Part shown: positions 1-7,491 of the stretch, in pieces
How the letters are laid out: each line of letters opens with the position of its first letter
Position numbering within the stretch: the first letter of the stretch is position 1
Assembly: GCA_018816095.1 (NCBI GenBank)
Contig: JAHIWP010000004.1
Coordinates: 1 to 37,160, forward strand
Direction of reading: 5' to 3'
Origin: Gammaproteobacteria bacterium
GTDB taxonomy: Bacteria > Pseudomonadota > Gammaproteobacteria > Pseudomonadales > Pseudomonadaceae
DNA: 37,160 nucleotides
Translations under genes and position numbers: made by a program
The notes under the pieces: generated by a model
Database searches by the model: none
The model's input: the letters and a program-made list of their open reading frames with translations, nothing else
Told to the model about the DNA's origin: nothing

Positions 1-140
1 TGCGTAGCTGCCTGCCTGAAAAGTGTCCGGATGGCCGTGGAATCGGTGTCCGGATGCTCGTGGAGTGAGTGTCCGGATCAGCGTGGAATCACTGTCCGGA
101 TGTGCGTGGAATGGGTGTCCGAGTCAGCGTGGAATCCGCA
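1..140. mobile_element. Terminal repeat array of an IS21-like element (element body lies left of the window)
   Basis: Five direct repeats with an exact 23-bp period begin at 24, 47, 70, 93 and 116. The consensus is TGTCCGGATnnnCGTGGAATnnn; copy 5 is degenerate at its eighth and ninth bases and ends at 138. Read on the minus strand the array begins TGCGGATTCCACGC at 140, with the 5'-TG terminus typical of IS21-family ends, which carry multiple internal copies of the transposase binding site. No istA/istB coding sequence is in the window, so the family call rests on the repeat architecture and my recollection of similar Pseudomonas elements. The outer boundary at 140 is inferred from the TG dinucleotide and from the flanking lipoprotein gene losing its own reading there. 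Confidence 0.6.
24..138. repeat. Five tandem 23-bp repeats, TGTCC-starting units
   Basis: The units start at 24, 47, 70, 93 and 116. Positions 1-5 (TGTCC) and the CGTGGA core are invariant. The three bases before CGTGGA and the last three bases of each unit vary. They are contiguous and spacer-free, so this is not a CRISPR array. They look like tandem protein-binding sites at a transposon end. Confidence 0.85.
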
Positions 141-396
141 GCCACTGCACACGGCCGCAATTGGCCGTCTCGATGACATAGCTGGCCGCCACTACCGCGC
201 CCTCGCTAGGCTGCTTAATCACATCCACCACCGTACCGCGCTCTTCAACGCGCATCCCGTCGAATACCAGCACGGCCCAGGCCTGGCTGTTCTCTATGAC
301 TAGGTAAGTGCCATTGGCTCGGGGTTGATCAAGCTGCGGCTGCGCACAGCCGGCTAAAAGACCCAGTAGCACAAGTGTCATCAGCATCTGTTGCAT
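124..396 (-). pseudogene. Small lipoprotein, 3' end replaced by IS terminus
   Basis: The ORF encodes 90 aa from an ATG at 396, preceded by a good Shine-Dalgarno (AAAGGAGT at about 404-411). The N-terminus is a lipoprotein signal peptide with lipobox LLAGC, so the mature lipoprotein would start at Cys17 and probably reside in the envelope. The rest has no family I recognise; a second Cys lies near the end (NCGRVQW). The last five codons (LRIPR) and the stop lie inside the IS-end repeat array, so the natural C-terminus appears to have been lost. A longer start at 444 exists, but it would place the signal peptide internally. An alternative view is that this is an intact small lipoprotein that ends there by chance; the repeat-encoded stop makes truncation more likely. 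Confidence 0.55.
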
Positions 397-500
397 TGTT
401 AGCGACTCCTTTGCAGTGCCTGTCGCCATTGGCTTTGCGAGCACATGGCGGGAGAGATCGGGTAGGTGACGATTTAGGACTTGGGCTTACTATTATCGAA

Positions 501-520
501 TACTGTTTATTTGTACAGTA
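501..520. promoter_or_regulatory. LexA (SOS) box
   Basis: TACTGTTTATTTGTACAGTA matches the gammaproteobacterial LexA consensus TACTGTATATATATACAGTA at both six-base arms, with CTG-N10-CAG spacing. The symmetry extends outward as TCGAA before and TTCGA after the box, with two extra bases on the right. It lies 84 bp upstream of the 605-922 gene and 104 bp upstream of the divergent lipoprotein start. The plus-strand gene is the likelier target. Confidence 0.8.
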
Positions 521-604
521 TTTTCGATTACCCTTGCCCCCGCCTACTTAGCCAGCCGCACAACCCGTAAACGGACCCTACAAGTCGCGAACAGGAGCTC
601 ACAC

Positions 605-922
605 ATGCAAGACGTATTGCAGATGAAAGACAGCGTAAACCGCATGGCTGTGGAAAAAGTCCGCGCCATCGTCGAAGAATTACAGCTCGACGGCATCGTC
701 ACCGAGGGCAAGACGCCGTTCTCACGGGCGCACTTCAATACCTGTTTTGCCGAGATAGAAGCGTTATTGCAGCGTGCCGGCTATCACCGCCAACTGGACG
801 TAGTCGGTTACCAAGGCCTGGCCTATACCATGTTCGATCCTTCACGCTGGGAGGCTGTGGAGGTACTGCGCTGGCTCAAGGCCTTTGTCGAGGAAGGACA
901 GAGCCAATCACGCTCACGTTAG
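605..922 (+). CDS. Unrecognised 105-aa protein, predicted SOS-regulated
   Basis: The start ATG at 605 has a strong Shine-Dalgarno (AGGAG, 7-nt spacer). The product is a soluble, mainly helical 105-aa protein without signal peptide or membrane segment. It is amphipathic and charged at the N-terminus, with a central segment (about residues 40-70) carrying a single Cys and aromatic residues, and a Trp-containing helix near the C-terminus. I do not recognise a domain and assign no function. The near-perfect LexA box 84 bp upstream, with no gene between, argues for induction by DNA damage. The gene stands alone: the next gene begins 89 bp downstream and encodes a thioesterase. P. aeruginosa has short LexA-regulated hypothetical proteins (PA0922 is one I would compare first), but I could not check homology. 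Confidence 0.75.
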   Translation: MQDVLQMKDSVNRMAVEKVRAIVEELQLDGIVTEGKTPFSRAHFNTCFAEIEALLQRAGYHRQLDVVGYQGLAYTMFDPSRWEAVEVLRWLKAFVEEGQSQSRSR

Positions 923-1011
923 GACTGTTAATACCGAACACCACGCAGCACCTGCCACACAGAGCGCAACAGGGCTAATATTCGCCATCTTTTCAACGAC
1001 TGGATGCAGCA

Positions 1012-1458
1012 ATGGCCCGCTTGACCCTAATGTTTCCCGAAGACCAGTTCTGCTTTAGCACTCACCTGACTGTGCGGGTAACTGACATCAACGCTGCCAA
1101 CCACCTGGGCAATGACTCGATGATCTCGATGATTTCCGAGGCGCGGGCGCGCTTTCTATTCGAGTTCGGCATCGAGGAAACCCAGGAAGACGGCACAGGC
1201 ATCATCGTTACCGACCTAGCCACCACCTACCGCGCCGAGGCCCACGCCCGCGATCAATTGCTGTTCGAGGTCGGCGTGATGGATTTCAACAACTACGGCG
1301 GCGATATCACCTTCCGCATCACGCGTCCGGCCGACGGTGTGCTAGTGGCTATGGCTAAGTCCGGCTTCGTGTTTTTTAACTATAAGCTAGGCAAGGTGGT
1401 GAAGATGCCAGCCGCCTTCAGCAATAAATTCAGCAAGGTTAACTGGCTCAGCCAATAA
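1012..1458 (+). CDS. Hot-dog fold thioesterase family protein
   Basis: The 148-aa product has the size of single-domain 4-hydroxybenzoyl-CoA thioesterase-like proteins. The segment at about residues 22-45 (TDINAANHLGNDSMISMISEAR) has the D-x-N-x-x-x-H-x-x-N pattern followed by the long hot-dog helix, as in the 4HBT/YbgC-type families. The second half has the expected alternating beta pattern (ATTYRAEAHARDQLLFEVGV, then a DITFRI strand). It would hydrolyse an acyl-CoA or acyl-ACP in the cytoplasm; the substrate cannot be read from sequence. The start ATG at 1012 has a weak upstream GGAT. No operon partner is evident: it is 89 bp from the upstream gene, followed by a 400-bp gap before convergent oprF. 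Confidence 0.8.
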   Translation: MARLTLMFPEDQFCFSTHLTVRVTDINAANHLGNDSMISMISEARARFLFEFGIEETQEDGTGIIVTDLATTYRAEAHARDQLLFEVGVMDFNNYGGDITFRITRPADGVLVAMAKSGFVFFNYKLGKVVKMPAAFSNKFSKVNWLSQ

Positions 1459-1622
1459 CCGACGCTGCCGAGGAACTCCGGCGAGCGCCAGCATGACCTC
1501 GCCTGAGCGCTACGACCCCGCCTGGTCAGAGAGTTTTTGCTCGTTTATTCGGCTGCCGCCGTGACAGCCGGCGCATCCTCTGCTACGCCTTATGCATAAA
1601 ATCAAAAGCAGGGGCCATTACT

Positions 1623-1775
1623 GTGACAGCTACGCGCCGCCATGTCCGCAACGCCGGACTACTGAGCAACCTACTCGCCTTGGCGCTCCTGACCCTTCCC
1701 ATGCCTACGCATGCGCTTAACCCCGCCGCTGACGTCAAACCCACGGAACACCATTGCCGCGCGCATGCCAGATGA
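1623..1775 (+). CDS. Possible 50-aa secreted peptide or gene remnant
   Basis: A GTG at 1623 opens a 50-codon frame. Its N-terminus reads like a classical signal peptide: basic TRRHVR, hydrophobic core LLSNLLALALLTLP, then THA before a short tail ending HHCRAHAR. A GGGG run 8-10 nt upstream could serve as a weak ribosome site. The tail is only about 18 residues, so it is either a short secreted peptide, the 5' remnant of a lost exported protein, or chance. The rest of the 1459-1825 gap shows no other coding signal; GGCTG/CAGCC arms around 1550-1568 could form a weak hairpin. Confidence 0.25.
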   Translation: MTATRRHVRNAGLLSNLLALALLTLPMPTHALNPAADVKPTEHHCRAHAR

Positions 1776-1825
1776 ACCTGACATAGATATGTTTTTTATA
1801 ACGCCTCAGCCTATTTCCAGACAAA

Positions 1826-1853
1826 GAAAAGCCCGGTCTAAGCCGGGCTTTTC
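1826..1853 (-). terminator. oprF rho-independent terminator
   Basis: Perfect 11-bp inverted repeat GAAAAGCCCGG / CCGGGCTTTTC with a 6-nt loop, 16 bp past the oprF stop. On the minus strand the stem runs into a U-rich tail, as expected for a strong terminator. Confidence 0.85.
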
Positions 1854-1869
1854 TATACAGCCAGATCGA

Positions 1870-2835
1870 TTACTGCTGGATCTGAGCTTCTACTTCAGCT
1901 TCTACGCGACGGTTAACAGCGCGGCCTGCGTCGGTAGCGTTATCAGCAACCGGACGAGTTTCGCCGTAGCCTGCCGCATTAACGCGGGCAGCATCAACGC
2001 CGTACTGATTGACCAGCACGTCACGAACAGCGCTAGCGCGGCGCTCGGACAGGTTCTGGTTGTAAGCGTCGCTGCCTTTGGAGTCAGTGTGACCTTCAAC
2101 CACGGTGGTGGTCTGCGGGTACTGCTTCATGAAGTCAGCCAGGTTCTTGATGTCGCCGTAGCTTTCTTCTTTAACATTGGCCTTGTCGAAATCGAACTTA
2201 ACGTCCAGCTCAACACGAACCAATTCCATCGGCTCTTCAACAGCTACCGGCTCTGGGGTCGGCTCAACAGCAGCGACAACAACTGGCGCCGGCTTGCTGC
2301 CACCACCGAAGTTCATGCCTATACCGACGCTTGGCGCCCACTCGGTATCGCCCTGGTCGATGTTGTACTGAGCTTCAACGCCAGCACGGGCATAGAAGTT
2401 GTCAGTGAAGTAATACTTAGCGCCGCCGCCGATGTTGGCGAAGGTAGAACCGTTACGACCATTGCGACCAGACTGACCGATGCTCTGATCCGAGAAACCA
2501 GCAGAAACGTAAGGACGCAGTGCGTCGCCAGCGTTGTTGAAGTGGTACAGCGCGTCCAGAGCGGTGTTCGAACCCTTGATGTTGCGACCATCTTCGCCGC
2601 GGGCGTTGTGTACTTCGTCATAGGCCAGACGCAGTTCAACGTCGTCAGTCAGGTAGTAGCCGATGCTGCCACCAAACAGGTTGCCGTTGTTTTTGAAGTC
2701 ACGGGCGCTGTCAAAAATTTCTTTCTTGGCAAAACCCTCAATTTCTACAGCGCCTTGGCCTTGGGCCAGAGCACTGAGAGAAGAAGTAGCCAACAACGAG
2801 CCAATGACAACGCCTAAAGTGTTTTTCAGTTTCAT
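1870..2835 (-). CDS. oprF: Major outer-membrane porin OprF (OmpA family)
   Basis: OprF is the major Pseudomonas outer-membrane protein: a non-specific porin whose C-terminal OmpA domain anchors the outer membrane to peptidoglycan. The product is 321 aa from the ATG at 2835 (AGGGA 9 nt upstream); an in-frame TTG six bases earlier is too close to that site. A signal peptide (MKLKNTLGVVIGSLLATSS..ALA) is followed by an eight-stranded N-terminal barrel (about residues 25-170), a Pro/Val/Glu-rich linker (about 175-200) and the OmpA-like domain with VEGHTDSKGSDAYNQNLSERRA. The cysteine-bearing CSDSDNDGVCD-type segment of P. aeruginosa OprF is absent and the mature protein contains no cysteine. It follows sigX, and SigX is known to drive oprF in P. 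aeruginosa. Confidence 0.97.
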   Translation of the reverse strand: MKLKNTLGVVIGSLLATSSLSALAQGQGAVEIEGFAKKEIFDSARDFKNNGNLFGGSIGYYLTDDVELRLAYDEVHNARGEDGRNIKGSNTALDALYHFNNAGDALRPYVSAGFSDQSIGQSGRNGRNGSTFANIGGGAKYYFTDNFYARAGVEAQYNIDQGDTEWAPSVGIGMNFGGGSKPAPVVVAAVEPTPEPVAVEEPMELVRVELDVKFDFDKANVKEESYGDIKNLADFMKQYPQTTTVVEGHTDSKGSDAYNQNLSERRASAVRDVLVNQYGVDAARVNAAGYGETRPVADNATDAGRAVNRRVEAEVEAQIQQ

Positions 2836-2868
2836 TACCAATATTCCCTATCTCATGATGGTCAGTAA

Positions 2869-2892
2869 GTTGTCTGACAAACACAAGACAAC
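2869..2892 (-). promoter_or_regulatory. Stem-loop in the oprF leader
   Basis: GTTGTCT / AGACAAC forms a 7-bp stem with a 10-nt loop, 34 bp upstream of the oprF start. A second AT-rich dyad TAATTCT-ACC-AGAATTA lies at 2901-2917. The 101-bp sigX-oprF gap has no clear terminator, so both may lie in a readthrough leader as well as in an oprF-specific promoter region. Their role is inferred only. Confidence 0.4.
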
Positions 2893-2936
2893 TCAGCCGA
2901 TAATTCTACCAGAATTAACCGTTAGCTATGACGGCT

Positions 2937-3536
2937 TTATTCTAAGTAAGTTTCAGCACTATCCGAAAATTTATCGCGTAGCCGATCAAGTGCACGCTTA
3001 TAGCGCATTTTCGTAGCACTTAGGCCCATGTGCATAATGTCGGCAATCTCTTGGAACTCCAGCTCTGCGACAAAACGTAGCACCAAAATTTCCCGATCGA
3101 TGGGATTAACGTGCACCAGCCAACGATCAAGTCCACCTTTATCTTCAGGCTTTGGCTCTTTCTCTTCAGACGCTTCTTCGAGCGGATCCAAGCTTAGGGC
3201 GTCAATAAGACGGCGCTTGCGACGTTCTTTGCGATATTGAGTAATGCATTCGTTGTACGTGATGCTGTACAGCCATGTTTTAAACTTTGACTTACCCTCA
3301 AAGTTTTTAAGGCCATATAAAACCTTGAGCATAACTTCTTGGCAGACATCATCCGCATCACGGTCGTTACCCAAATAACGCGCGCACACGTTAAATAAAG
3401 TACGTTGATAACGGCGCATTAACTCTTCATAGGCACGGGTTATATGAAATAACTCGTCACGGGCACGCGCCACTAACTCTTCGTCCGAGAGTTCGCGGGG
3501 GTCATAGCGCAGTGATGCGGAGTGGGCTTTATTCAA
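2937..3536 (-). CDS. sigX: ECF sigma factor SigX
   Basis: This 199-aa ECF sigma factor is near-identical in the core to P. aeruginosa SigX, which controls oprF, fatty-acid synthesis and envelope stress responses. Region 2 spans about residues 35-105 (RYQRTLFNVCARYLGNDRDADDVCQEV, then KFKTWLYSITYNECI). An acidic and basic linker follows (RKERRKRR.., EEASEEKEPKPEDKG). Region 4 is at about 140-190 (DREILVLRFVAELEFQEIADIMHMGLSATKMRYKRA). No anti-sigma factor gene is adjacent; cmpX precedes it by 87 bp, as in other pseudomonads. The start is a TTG at 3536 without an obvious Shine-Dalgarno. It is chosen because the conserved SigX N-terminus begins exactly there and the next Met would delete region 2. 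Confidence 0.95.
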   Translation of the reverse strand: MNKAHSASLRYDPRELSDEELVARARDELFHITRAYEELMRRYQRTLFNVCARYLGNDRDADDVCQEVMLKVLYGLKNFEGKSKFKTWLYSITYNECITQYRKERRKRRLIDALSLDPLEEASEEKEPKPEDKGGLDRWLVHVNPIDREILVLRFVAELEFQEIADIMHMGLSATKMRYKRALDRLRDKFSDSAETYLE

Positions 3537-3623
3537 AACGAGTCGGGCCGACAGTCAGGACATAAGCCAACGCAACCTGTAATCAGGCTGCTGATTGGCC
3601 GCATACAATAGCAGGGATTAGCC

Positions 3624-4439
3624 TTAGCGGCTGCTTACCTGCTGATCAAGCAAGGTACGGTTAGCGACTGAAACCAGCTCGCCGGCTTCCGTCAGCAGCG
3701 TGGTTTTAACCGTACCGATCTCTTCGATCTGCCCTTCGACCGCACCGACCTGGACTTGTTGCCCCACTTCATACAATTCACGCACATAAATACCAGCCAG
3801 GATCTGACTGGCGATATCGCGACTGCCCAGCCCCAGCGCCAGAGCGACAGCCAGCCCTACCGAGATCAGCACAATGGCGATCACGTTATTAAGCAGTTCG
3901 GTTTTCACCTCAAGCTGACCGATCGCCACCGAGATACTGATGATGATCACCAAGCCCTGAGCAATACGCCCCAGGCCGCCGGCATAATCCAGGCCTACGC
4001 CTTCTGCAGCGCCGCGCACCAAGCCACTGACCAGTTGCGCCAACAAGACACCGGCGAGCAACACCAAGGCCGCACCGAAGACTTTCGGCAGGTACAGGGC
4101 CAGCACATCGAGGGTGGCGGAAACCCGCTCAAGACCAAGGGATTCAGCCGCAGTGACCAGGAAGATCAGCAACACAAACCAGTAAACGATTTTACCGATC
4201 AGGGTCGACACCGGCACTTGGATACCGGCACGACCGAGGATTTTGGTCAGACCAGTACCGGCCATCAAACGATCCAGGCCAATCTTACCGAGCAGCTTGG
4301 ACAGTAAAGTGTCGAGAAACTTAGCCACCACAAAACCCAGTAACACCACCACCATGGCGCCAAACAGCCGCGGAATAAAAGCAGCAATAGGGGTCCAGAC
4401 GCTGGCCATCGCGTCTACCAGCACTTGAGTAAATTCCAT
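3624..4439 (-). CDS. cmpX: CmpX, small mechanosensitive channel-like membrane protein
   Basis: The 271-aa inner-membrane protein has four to five hydrophobic segments: about residues 18-42, 85-105, 120-145, 160-180 and 188-205. The MscS-like tail begins near LALGLGSRDIASQILAGIYVRELYEVGQQVQVG and ends in a short cytoplasmic beta domain (VEGQIEEIGTVKTTLLTEAGELVSVANRTLL). CmpX in P. aeruginosa affects SigX activity and membrane homeostasis. The gene starts 2 bp after crfX and is read in the same direction, so the two are almost certainly co-transcribed. SigX lies 87 bp further on. Whether it gates ions or only senses tension cannot be read from sequence. Confidence 0.9.
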   Translation of the reverse strand: MEFTQVLVDAMASVWTPIAAFIPRLFGAMVVVLLGFVVAKFLDTLLSKLLGKIGLDRLMAGTGLTKILGRAGIQVPVSTLIGKIVYWFVLLIFLVTAAESLGLERVSATLDVLALYLPKVFGAALVLLAGVLLAQLVSGLVRGAAEGVGLDYAGGLGRIAQGLVIIISISVAIGQLEVKTELLNNVIAIVLISVGLAVALALGLGSRDIASQILAGIYVRELYEVGQQVQVGAVEGQIEEIGTVKTTLLTEAGELVSVANRTLLDQQVSSR

Positions 4440-4441
4440 GC

Positions 4442-4687
4442 TCAGTCAGCCTTATCAAGAGAAGATTCGGAGGATTTACGGCGCGAAACCGGCGCAACGT
4501 GAGGCGATCCGTTATTCAGCGCGATCATTAACGCGCCGGCCCAATGCCCCATCAGGGCAAACAAATCACCGACACCGACCTGGCGGTTGGCGGTTTTTAG
4601 CACGCGATGCAGACAAGCATCATCGTCATGGCTCGAGGCGGGCGACTTAAGTAAATCGCGCAATGATTCTTCAAAGGGATCGTGCAT
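4442..4687 (-). CDS. crfX: CrfX, small protein of the cmpX-sigX locus
   Basis: The 81-aa product is soluble and acidic at the N-terminus (MHDPFEESLRDLLKSP), with a short hydrophobic patch (GDLFALMGHWAGALMIALNN) and a basic, Ser-rich tail. The start ATG at 4687 follows GAGGTG closely; the alternative GTG at 4699 sits inside that ribosome site and is rejected. Its position between cmaX and cmpX matches crfX of other pseudomonads, where its function is unclear. It ends 2 bp before cmpX, pointing to coupled translation. Confidence 0.85.
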   Translation of the reverse strand: MHDPFEESLRDLLKSPASSHDDDACLHRVLKTANRQVGVGDLFALMGHWAGALMIALNNGSPHVAPVSRRKSSESSLDKAD

Positions 4688-4741
4688 GGCGCACCTCACA
4701 GGATGTGACGGCTAGACGAGACCAGTACCGAGCAGGTCACA

Positions 4742-5737
4742 TCAGATCCAGCGCAAGCGACGAAACAGCAGCCACTGCACCAGCGCTACCACCGCCATCA
4801 GCGAACAAGCCAGAAGAAAGCCATGCGGGCTTTCTGAGCCGGGAATACCGCCGACATTAATCCCGAGCAAGCCGGTAAGGAAACTCATCGGCAAGAAGAT
4901 CCCGGTGATGATGCCGAAACGGTACATGGTGTGGTTCATCCGCTCATCCATGCGCCGATTTTCCGCTTCCAGCAGCAGGCTGACCCGCTCACGGCTGAGT
5001 TCAAGCTCTTCCAGGTAACGGGTCAAGCGGTTGTTCAGCTCATTCCAGTAGCCACCGTCTCCCTCAACAAACCACGCCTGGGCACTGGCAGTCAGCTGAG
5101 CGTAGATATCACGCTGCGGCGCCAGGAAACGCCGCAAACTGGCCGCACGACGACGTATCTGCAGCAGCGTGGAATGATCCGGCGCCTCACTGGCTTCGGC
5201 ATCGGCGGACTCTTCCAGATCATCGATCTGCTCCGACAGTTCGCCCACCAACAACTCAACTTTATCGGTCAGGTAATGCGCCATGCTGAGGATCAGCTCG
5301 GCCGAGGTTTTCGGCCCGCGGCCGGCCAACAGGTCTTCGATCAACGCCTCAGTGGCCCGCAGCGGTCGTAAACGCAAAGAAATGGCCCGTTGGGTGTCGG
5401 CAAAGATACGCACAGAGACCATGTCTTCGGGCTCAGCCCCCGGGTTGAGGTTCAAACCACGCAAAAACAGCAGCAGCTGCTGCTCAGGCAGCGCCAGCAG
5501 TCGCGGCCGCGTGTTCTCCTCAAGCAGCAGGTCACAGCAGAACTCACTCAAGCCACTTTCGGCGCGCAACCAGGCATGCGTCTGCGGATGACCGCGATCC
5601 CAGTGCAACCAGAGGCTTTCTTGCTCAGCCAGCACCAACCCAGGCAACTCATCCCGAGCGATGCTACGAGCACCGCCCTGGCCGTTGAGGACAAAGGCAT
5701 GCACCAAGCCCCACTGAGCGTTTTCACCTTCGTGCAT
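4742..5737 (-). CDS. cmaX: CmaX, CorA/ZntB-type divalent cation transporter
   Basis: The 331-aa product belongs to the CorA-MIT superfamily, ZntB branch: a large cytoplasmic N-terminal funnel, a long helical stalk (about residues 170-270, QIRRRAASLRRFLAPQRDIY onward) and two C-terminal membrane helices (about 272-291 and 307-325). The signature after the first helix is GIN (LTGLLGINVGG) in place of the GMN of CorA; this substitution is usual in ZntB-like proteins and fits zinc or another divalent metal rather than strictly magnesium. The ATG at 5737 has AGGA 7 nt upstream; a TTG at 5752 would place that site inside the gene. It precedes crfX by 54 bp in the envelope-stress block. Confidence 0.92.
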   Translation of the reverse strand: MHEGENAQWGLVHAFVLNGQGGARSIARDELPGLVLAEQESLWLHWDRGHPQTHAWLRAESGLSEFCCDLLLEENTRPRLLALPEQQLLLFLRGLNLNPGAEPEDMVSVRIFADTQRAISLRLRPLRATEALIEDLLAGRGPKTSAELILSMAHYLTDKVELLVGELSEQIDDLEESADAEASEAPDHSTLLQIRRRAASLRRFLAPQRDIYAQLTASAQAWFVEGDGGYWNELNNRLTRYLEELELSRERVSLLLEAENRRMDERMNHTMYRFGIITGIFLPMSFLTGLLGINVGGIPGSESPHGFLLACSLMAVVALVQWLLFRRLRWI

Positions 5738-5757
5738 GACGGTTTCCTGCAAGTGGG

Positions 5758-6246
5758 CTACTCCGGCATTTGTAGGGCAGACGGCGAGATGATCACGCCA
5801 TTGTTGTCGGCATAGATAAATTCACCCGGACGGAAGGTCACGCCGCCAAAGGTGACCGCGACGTTGAGGTCGCCGATGCCGCGCTTATCGGTTTTCATCG
5901 GATGGCTGGCCAGAGCCTGAATACCCAGATCGGTCTGCGCCAGCACGTCGACATCCCGCACGCAGCCATAAATCACAATGCCTTCCCAGCCATTCTTCGC
6001 GGCTTTCTCGGCGAGCATGTCACCGAGAAGCGCGCGACGCATGGAAGCGCCACCATCGACCACCATGACCTTGCCCTTACCCGGCTGCTCAACCTGCTCT
6101 TTAACCAGCGAGTTGTCCTCAAAGCACTTGATGGTCACAATTTCGCCACCAAAAGAGTCGCGGCCACCAAAATTGCTGAACATCGGTTCAACCACCTGGA
6201 CCAGTTCCGGGTAGGCATCGCACAGATCGGGGGTGATGTAATACAT
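5758..6246 (-). CDS. rraA: RraA-family protein (RNase E activity regulator / oxaloacetate decarboxylase-like)
   Basis: The 162-aa product matches the length of E. coli RraA (161 aa). RraA binds RNase E and inhibits RNA decay; many family members instead show HMG/CHA aldolase or oxaloacetate decarboxylase activity. The start ATG at 6246 follows AGGAG, giving [14 protein letters not shown], the classic RraA N-terminus. Family features include [39 protein letters not shown] (substrate loop, with the conserved Arg and Asp) and [19 protein letters not shown]. Upstream in-frame codons to 6351 lack a ribosome site. It lies 20 bp upstream of cmaX in the same orientation. Confidence 0.93.
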   Translation of the reverse strand: MYYITPDLCDAYPELVQVVEPMFSNFGGRDSFGGEIVTIKCFEDNSLVKEQVEQPGKGKVMVVDGGASMRRALLGDMLAEKAAKNGWEGIVIYGCVRDVDVLAQTDLGIQALASHPMKTDKRGIGDLNVAVTFGGVTFRPGEFIYADNNGVIISPSALQMPE

Positions 6247-6396
6247 GGCAAAGCTCCTTGGAGAATTTGAGGGGCGCTGACAGGTCGATCCCGACCCGTT
6301 TTGCATCATAAACCACAGGCCAATACGCCGGCTGACAAAGGGCGCATTCAACGCGCGACAACTGTCCAGGTCAACCGCAATTAGGCTCCCCTGCCG

Positions 6397-7404
6397 CTAC
6401 TCGACGCCAGCAGTTGCAGCGCCTTCTAATTCACTACGCTCCAGCTCGGCAGACATTTGCGGACTTCGTTGCAACCATTGCTCAAGCAAGGGCCAGACCT
6501 CACGCTGCGCTTCTTTACTGATGAGCATTTCAACATGGCCGAAGTCGCTGCTGAAACCCTGCTTTTTACCCAGGCAGATAAACTCACTCACGGGCGAACC
6601 GAACTGCTTGAGTAACTTTTCGCAGGCCCAGGCCGGATCCTGCCTGTCCCCTAGCGCAGCTACGGCCAGAACCGGCACCCGCACCTCTGCCAACCCGGCC
6701 CACCAGTTGCGCTTGGCATCACCAAAACGGCCAAACAGGCCATGCCAGCGCAAGCTCTCGACGACCAAGCCAATCGGTTCATCTTCCGGGCCACGCTTAA
6801 GTCGGGCGCCGGAAAGCACCGAGAAGCGCTTAAGCAGCAGCCGTGCGGTCCACTCCAGTGGCGGCAGCTTCAACGGCCAATAAACGCGACTGATCTGACT
6901 GCCGAACAACGCACTGGAGGCGATTTTCGCCTCATCCAGATAATGCCCACCCAACGCCCCAGCAAGAATAATCCCGCCCAGAGAATGCCCCAGCCAGTGG
7001 GCCTTCTGCGGGTTTAGCTCATGGATAAAGTCAGCGATTGCCGGCAGGTCGTAACGCACGTAATCACTGACCGTGTTGCGTGAATAGTCGCGGTTACGCG
7101 GCGACAAGCCATGCCCACGCATCTCGGCAATCCACACATCGAAGCCGGCACGGGCCAGGTAAGCGCCCAACCCAATACCCTTGGGCGAAAACCAGAAGCG
7201 CCGGTTGGAAAAGCTCCCGGGAATCAGAATCACCGGCACGCCACGAGTGTGCTCATAGCCTGCACGACCCAGACGCGTCAGCGCCAGTTCAACACTTCTA
7301 TCCGGACTGTTACCGGGCTTGAGGCGATAAATGTCTTCACTCAAATCGCCACGGAGTTCCGCGCTGATCAAGGCGACGGGAAAAAGCTCACTGCTGCTTT
7401 GCAT
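6397..7404 (-). CDS. Alpha/beta-hydrolase family protein
   Basis: The 335-aa serine hydrolase carries the nucleophile elbow GHSLGG (Ser141) and an oxyanion-side motif VILIPGSFSNRRFW at about residues 58-71. A probable acidic residue lies in ALGDRQDPAW and a terminal His in SSDFGHVEML, completing the triad. No signal peptide is seen. It resembles the esterase/lipase-like proteins conserved between ppsA and rraA in Pseudomonas; the substrate is unknown. The start ATG at 7404 has only a weak purine stretch upstream (CCAGAG). The 202-bp gap to ppsA holds the ppsA terminator and two hairpins, so it probably has its own promoter. Confidence 0.85.
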   Translation of the reverse strand: MQSSSELFPVALISAELRGDLSEDIYRLKPGNSPDRSVELALTRLGRAGYEHTRGVPVILIPGSFSNRRFWFSPKGIGLGAYLARAGFDVWIAEMRGHGLSPRNRDYSRNTVSDYVRYDLPAIADFIHELNPQKAHWLGHSLGGIILAGALGGHYLDEAKIASSALFGSQISRVYWPLKLPPLEWTARLLLKRFSVLSGARLKRGPEDEPIGLVVESLRWHGLFGRFGDAKRNWWAGLAEVRVPVLAVAALGDRQDPAWACEKLLKQFGSPVSEFICLGKKQGFSSDFGHVEMLISKEAQREVWPLLEQWLQRSPQMSAELERSELEGAATAGVE

Positions 7405-7491
7405 CTGTTTACGCTCTGGTACAAGCCAATTGCCGGGCGCAATTTTTCACGTCGCAGGCGACGGCCCTAAGGTCGCCACGATGGCCGACCA

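Noticed and set aside
24..138. CRISPR array
   Set aside because: Repeats are contiguous with a 23-bp period and no unique spacers. They fit tandem transposase-binding sites.
1711..2817. Long plus-strand frame of 368 codons
   Set aside because: It is antisense to oprF and has no family-like sequence or ribosome site.
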